Of a stretch of 9,380 bases of DNA, positions 6,285 through 9,380 are shown piece after piece. The stretch lies in NCBI GenBank assembly GCA_023417285.1, contig JAEZFR010000088.1:1-9380 (forward strand), read 5' to 3'. The number at the start of each line of letters is the position of its first letter. The stretch's first letter is position 1. Below the pieces are notes generated by a model. The model saw nothing but the letters and a program-made list of their open reading frames with translations, was not told the DNA's origin and did no database searches. This DNA comes from Bacillota bacterium. Its GTDB lineage: Bacteria > Bacillota > Clostridia > Acetivibrionales > DSM-1351. A program made the position numbers and the translations under genes.

Positions 6285-8135
6285 CTCCATGGCTACTTCC
6301 GCGATAGAATTGCTGTCCAATCCTACAAGCTTTATTAATTCATTTCTTGTGCCATGATTAATAAAATCATCAGGAAGTCCCAAAGTCTTAACTCTACAAT
6401 GAATATCTCTTGCATTAAGCAAGCTGACCACATTGCTACCAAAACCACCCATCAAAGAATTATCTTCAATAGTTATTATTTTTTTATATCTTTCTACACA
6501 AGCAATAATAGCATTACAATCAATAGGTTTTACGAATCTAGCGTTTGTAACCCCTGCTGATATTCCCTTGGTCTTGAGTATCTCAGCGGCCTCAACCGCA
6601 TTTTGCACCATACTACCAACAGCGAGAAGACATATATCGGTGCCTTCCGAAAGGGTTACGCTTGTGGCACTGTTTACAGGATAATATTGTCCTATGCTTT
6701 CTAAGCCCCTTCCTCTTGGATACCTGATTGCTACCGGGCCTGTTATGTTATATATAGCATAATGTAACATGTCCCTTAATTCGTTGTAATCAGCCGGAGC
6801 CATTATTGTCATATTGGGTATATGGCTGAGGAATGACAGGTCAAATACCCCTTGGTGTGTCTCTCCGTCCTCTCCAACTATACCTGCTCTATCTATTGCA
6901 AATATAACATGTAGCTTTTGGGTGGCAACATCATGGATTATTTGGTCATAGGCTCTCTGCAGAAATGAGGAATATATGGCCACCACCGGCAGCATGCCGT
7001 TCATGGCAAGGCCAGCAGCACTAGTAACGGCATGCTGCTCTGCGATACCCACATCAAACAGTCTCTTCGGGTATTGCTTAGAGAATTCACTCAAGCCAGT
7101 GCCGGTAACCATGGATGCGGAAATGGCAACAATCCTGTTATTAATTTCAGCCTCTTTGCACAGTGCTGCTCCAAACACAGAAGAAAAATCTGGCGCACCG
7201 CTTTTGACTAGTGTTTCACCAGTCTCTATCTCAAAAGGTGCTATCGAGTGGAACCTATCAGGTCTCTCTTCAGCAAAAGAATAACCTTTGCCCTTTTGAG
7301 TAAAAACATGTATAAAGACAGGCTTCTTTGATCTTTTCGCAGTATTTAACGCCATTGTGAGTTCTTCAATGTTATGTCCATCGACGGGCCCATAATATTT
7401 ATATCCGAATGATTCAAATATCGCACCAGGTGTTATCAAATACTTTATGGTGCCTTTTATACGTCTTATTGCTTCTCTTGTTCTACCCCCAAGGTTTGGA
7501 AGCTTGTCGAGAAAGTTATCAATATCTTCTTTGGTCTTTGTATAGAAGGGTCCCGTTCTCATTTTACTAAAGGATCTTGAAAGACCACCTACATTTGGTG
7601 TTATGGACATTTCATTGTCATTTAATATGACAATAAAATTACTATTAAGTCTCCCCCCATCATTGAGGGCCTCAAATGCCATTCCCCCTGTAAATGCACC
7701 ATCACCTATTACTGCAATAACACTATAATCTTCATTCTTCATATCTCGAGCCTTTGCCATTCCAAGGGCCGCTGATATGGACGTGCTGCTGTGACCAGTG
7801 TTGAAACAGTCATGGTTACCCTCACAGGTCTTTGGAAAGCCTGATAAGCCATTGAGCTTGCGTAAGGTATCAAACTTGTCCTTACGCCCTGTTACTATTT
7901 TGTGAACGTAAGACTGGTGTCCAACATCCCAAATAATCTTGTCTTTGTTTGTGTCAAAAACATTATGCATTGCCAGTGTTAGCTCAACAACACCCAAATT
8001 TGATGCAAGATGCCCGCCTGTCTTAGATACATTTTTTAATAGAAATTCTCTTATTTCTTCAGACAGCTGAACCAGCTCATCTGTGTCAAGTTTCTTTATA
8101 TCGTCAGGAGAGTCAATATATTCTAAATATCCCAC
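6270..8135 (-). CDS. dxs: 1-deoxy-D-xylulose-5-phosphate synthase
   Basis: DXS condenses pyruvate and glyceraldehyde 3-phosphate, with loss of CO2, to 1-deoxy-D-xylulose 5-phosphate. This is the first step of the MEP route to isoprenoids and also feeds thiamine and pyridoxal synthesis in many bacteria. The 621-residue protein is full length for the family. The thiamine-diphosphate half has GGHLASNLG (40-48, with H42), the Mg/TPP motif from GDGAFTGG (144-151) to LNDNEMSI (171-178), and YGPVDGHN (248-255). The pyrimidine-binding half has VGIAEQHAV (362-370) with the catalytic glutamate E366, and DRAGIVGEDGETHQG (415-429). The C-terminal transketolase domain is about 495-615. Start is GTG at 8135 with AGGAG 10 nt upstream; no nearer ATG fits the conserved N terminus. 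It starts 33 nt after oapA, the arrangement seen where OLE RNA is present, and probably shares its transcript. Confidence 0.97.
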   Translation of the reverse strand: MGYLEYIDSPDDIKKLDTDELVQLSEEIREFLLKNVSKTGGHLASNLGVVELTLAMHNVFDTNKDKIIWDVGHQSYVHKIVTGRKDKFDTLRKLNGLSGFPKTCEGNHDCFNTGHSSTSISAALGMAKARDMKNEDYSVIAVIGDGAFTGGMAFEALNDGGRLNSNFIVILNDNEMSITPNVGGLSRSFSKMRTGPFYTKTKEDIDNFLDKLPNLGGRTREAIRRIKGTIKYLITPGAIFESFGYKYYGPVDGHNIEELTMALNTAKRSKKPVFIHVFTQKGKGYSFAEERPDRFHSIAPFEIETGETLVKSGAPDFSSVFGAALCKEAEINNRIVAISASMVTGTGLSEFSKQYPKRLFDVGIAEQHAVTSAAGLAMNGMLPVVAIYSSFLQRAYDQIIHDVATQKLHVIFAIDRAGIVGEDGETHQGVFDLSFLSHIPNMTIMAPADYNELRDMLHYAIYNITGPVAIRYPRGRGLESIGQYYPVNSATSVTLSEGTDICLLAVGSMVQNAVEAAEILKTKGISAGVTNARFVKPIDCNAIIACVERYKKIITIEDNSLMGGFGSNVVSLLNARDIHCRVKTLGLPDDFINHGTRNELIKLVGLDSNSIAEVAMEMCNK

Positions 8136-8168
8136 CTTATTTATGCTCCTTCTTTTGCATCATTTATA

Positions 8169-8831
8169 TTACTCTTTATCGGTGTTCTTCTTCGTACTTA
8201 TGTTATTCTTATTATTCCTCTTATTTGCTTTTCTACTAAATCTGCCAAATAAAAATTTATATACAACAGCAACCTTATAAATAATATAATTACTGTTTGT
8301 AAGTGCTACCGATTTTCCCAGAGCCTTTCCGCCAACTGTTAGAGATGCCACCATACCAGTAAGAGCTAGTCCAAAAATGGAATTTTGCGCAGCGTCTCCA
8401 CTCCCTATAAATTTATAAACGATGAAAGCCGCAGCTGTTCCGCTTATTACACCACATATATCACCAACAACGTCATTACAGAAATTTGATACCTTGTCAG
8501 CATTTCTAATGAGAAAAATCGCCTGCTTTGCTCCGTAGAGCTTTCTGGACGCCATGGAATGAAAAGGTGCTTCATCTGCAGCTGTTGCAGCAGTACCTAT
8601 CAAATCAAATATTATACTAATAAAGATTATACCAAAAACTATGAGAAAAGAAACAACTGTACTGGCACGATTTAGTGTTTGATTTGAAAAAAAAGACATA
8701 AAAATAGAAATAAAGAATGTAATTATAGTAATTATCAACGTCCATATTTTAGTTTGCTTATCAGAACCAACCAGGTTATGTCTAAGCTTAATACGTTTTT
8801 CATCGACAGGACGCTTGCTTTTATCTCCCAC
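8169..8831 (-). CDS. oapA: OapA, OLE RNA-associated membrane protein (divergent CNNM/DUF21-like)
   Basis: OapA is known to bind OLE RNA and anchor it at the cell membrane. I identify this 220-residue protein as OapA from its place between an OLE-like RNA and dxs, its size, and its membrane profile. Four hydrophobic segments lie at about 30-48, 57-79, 122-143 and 151-168, between a basic N terminus (K/R-rich, 3-28) and a strongly basic, asparagine-rich tail (197-220). It resembles the CNNM/DUF21 domain of CorB/CorC-type metal transporters: TAADEAPFHSMASRKLYGAK (83-102) corresponds to the SASETA...GAK block, and GGKALGKSVAL (167-177) to the GE..PK.LAL block. The glutamate and proline of the latter are lost, and there are no CBS domains. 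Start is GTG at 8831 with GGAGG (8841-8845) 9 nt upstream. Transport activity is not implied; a cut-down transporter relative is the alternative reading. Confidence 0.87.
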   Translation of the reverse strand: MGDKSKRPVDEKRIKLRHNLVGSDKQTKIWTLIITIITFFISIFMSFFSNQTLNRASTVVSFLIVFGIIFISIIFDLIGTAATAADEAPFHSMASRKLYGAKQAIFLIRNADKVSNFCNDVVGDICGVISGTAAAFIVYKFIGSGDAAQNSIFGLALTGMVASLTVGGKALGKSVALTNSNYIIYKVAVVYKFLFGRFSRKANKRNNKNNISTKKNTDKE

Positions 8832-8848
8832 TTAAATATTCCTCCAAG

Positions 8849-8863
8849 TGTGTAAAAAACACA
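8849..8863 (-). other. Small hairpin between OLE RNA and the oapA ribosome-binding site
   Basis: A 5-bp inverted repeat (TGTGT and ACACA on the minus strand, 5-nt T loop) ends 3 nt before the GGAGG of oapA. On the RNA the U-rich loop sits next to the ribosome site. It is too weak for a terminator and could mark a processing boundary between OLE RNA and the oapA message, or be chance. Confidence 0.3.
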
Positions 8864-8876
8864 TAAATTATGAAAA

Positions 8877-9380
8877 ACGGGTGGCGGCTTCTTAAGTAAA
8901 TTTTGCGGCTTAGGTCAGGCAGGATTTCCCTTGAAAGTACTGGAATGTCGCCAAACCAGAGGTTTCCCTTCAAACCTTCAACCATAGTGTTACCACTTAT
9001 GGGGCCTGATTACCACTTAGACCACACCTTAATCCCCAAAAAACCACTAAATAAGAACAGTCTAGGAGTTTTCCTCAACAATTCTAAATAATTCCTAGCC
9101 TCTTTTGCAAACAAGGTTTCAAACAGCAATAACGCTTTTCTATCGGCCAATAGACTTAGCATGTGATCCATTATCCACCAGATTCACTCAAGGCAGGCTA
9201 CTCTGTTCACAGCACCATAACAGAACCGCATAACAGGTTTAATCCCTTATCGTAGACGAGGTGGCAAGTACTAAACTTGACTTTTCATCCACAAGTCAGG
9301 GTCTCCACGGAAGAGGGGTCAACGCCCGCATGCCATTGCAGATCGCCCCTAATCCTTAACTTCCAGCATCAACCCACCAC
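8877..9380 (-). ncRNA. ole: OLE RNA (5' end at or beyond the window edge)
   Basis: OLE is a highly structured bacterial RNA of about 600 nt that forms membrane-bound complexes with OapA and is linked to cold, short-chain alcohol and Mg2+ stress responses in Halalkalibacterium halodurans. This stretch has no convincing reading frame, is visibly richer in G and C than the other gaps, and sits directly before oapA and dxs, the classic OLE location. The segment around 9190-9230 (GCGGTTCTGTTATGG and on to AACAGAGTAGCCTGCC) is what I remember as strongly conserved OLE sequence. Hairpins that can be paired by eye, in plus-strand coordinates: 9309-9318 with 9346-9350 and 9360-9364 (10 bp, one 9-nt bulge); 9202-9207 with 9219-9224; 9139-9143 with 9150-9154; 9062-9067 with 9093-9098; 8960-8965 with 8972-8977. 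About 500 nt are present, so roughly 100 nt may be missing at the 5' side. The 3' limit, just after CCGCCACCCG, is a guess good to some tens of bases. Confidence 0.87.
8990..9019 (-). repeat. 10-nt direct repeat with 20-nt period inside OLE RNA
   Basis: The 10-mer TAAGTGGTAA (minus strand) occurs twice, at 9010-9019 and 8990-8999, separated by exactly 10 nt (TCAGGCCCCA). The two copies would be identical single-strand or helix elements in the RNA, one on each side of the CCCC run that can pair with the GGGG a little upstream. Confidence 0.7.

Noticed and set aside
8903..9091. A 62-codon plus-strand reading frame (begins MRLRSGRISLE).
   Set aside because: It lies antisense to the OLE RNA, has no Shine-Dalgarno site, shows no recognisable protein character and is short enough to be chance in this G+C-richer stretch.

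Overview
The window looks like chromosomal DNA of a low-G+C, spore-forming member of the Clostridia. The evidence is the gene order (dxs, tlyA, nadK, argR, recN, spoIVB, spo0A), the sporulation genes themselves, the A+T-rich gaps, strong Shine-Dalgarno sites and frequent TTG/GTG starts. The Spo0A receiver reminds me of Acetivibrio/Ruminiclostridium-type clostridia, but that placement comes from memory and not from an alignment.

Everything real is on the minus strand, so transcription runs from high to low coordinates. In that order: (1) about 8877-9380 has no gene but is dense in hairpins. I identify it as most of an OLE RNA (Ornate, Large, Extremophilic), with its 5' end at or past the window edge. 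(2) 8169-8831 encodes the OLE partner membrane protein OapA, a divergent CNNM/DUF21-type four-helix protein. (3) 6270-8135 is dxs, the first enzyme of the MEP isoprenoid pathway. (4) 5331-6146 is tlyA, an rRNA 2'-O-methyltransferase. (5) 4370-5230 is nadK, NAD kinase. (6) 3914-4366 is argR, the arginine repressor, which starts almost directly after nadK. (7) 2188-3894 is recN, an SMC-like DNA repair ATPase, followed by a textbook intrinsic terminator. (8) 586-1902 is spoIVB, the serine peptidase that triggers sigma-K activation in spores, followed by a long-stem hairpin. (9) 1-333 is the receiver half of spo0A, cut by the window edge. It has a very good sigma-A-type promoter whose spacer contains a near-consensus Spo0A box.

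The order OLE RNA, oapA, dxs is the classic OLE neighbourhood described in extremophilic and anaerobic Firmicutes. The RNA is bound by OapA and held at the membrane, and it has been linked to stress and metal/energy homeostasis. Here it heads a housekeeping string (isoprenoids, rRNA modification, NADP, arginine control, recombination) that runs into sporulation control. The terminator after recN and the hairpin after spoIVB suggest that spoIVB and spo0A are separately expressed units. A likely extended -10 promoter before nadK suggests that the nadK-argR-recN part can be expressed independently of dxs-tlyA.

No CRISPR array, insertion sequence, tRNA or phage gene was seen. The OLE RNA/OapA pair is the least ordinary system here. 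It is a known class, but the 20-nt-period repeat inside the RNA and the 14-nt repeat at the dxs tail are not things I can match to published description.
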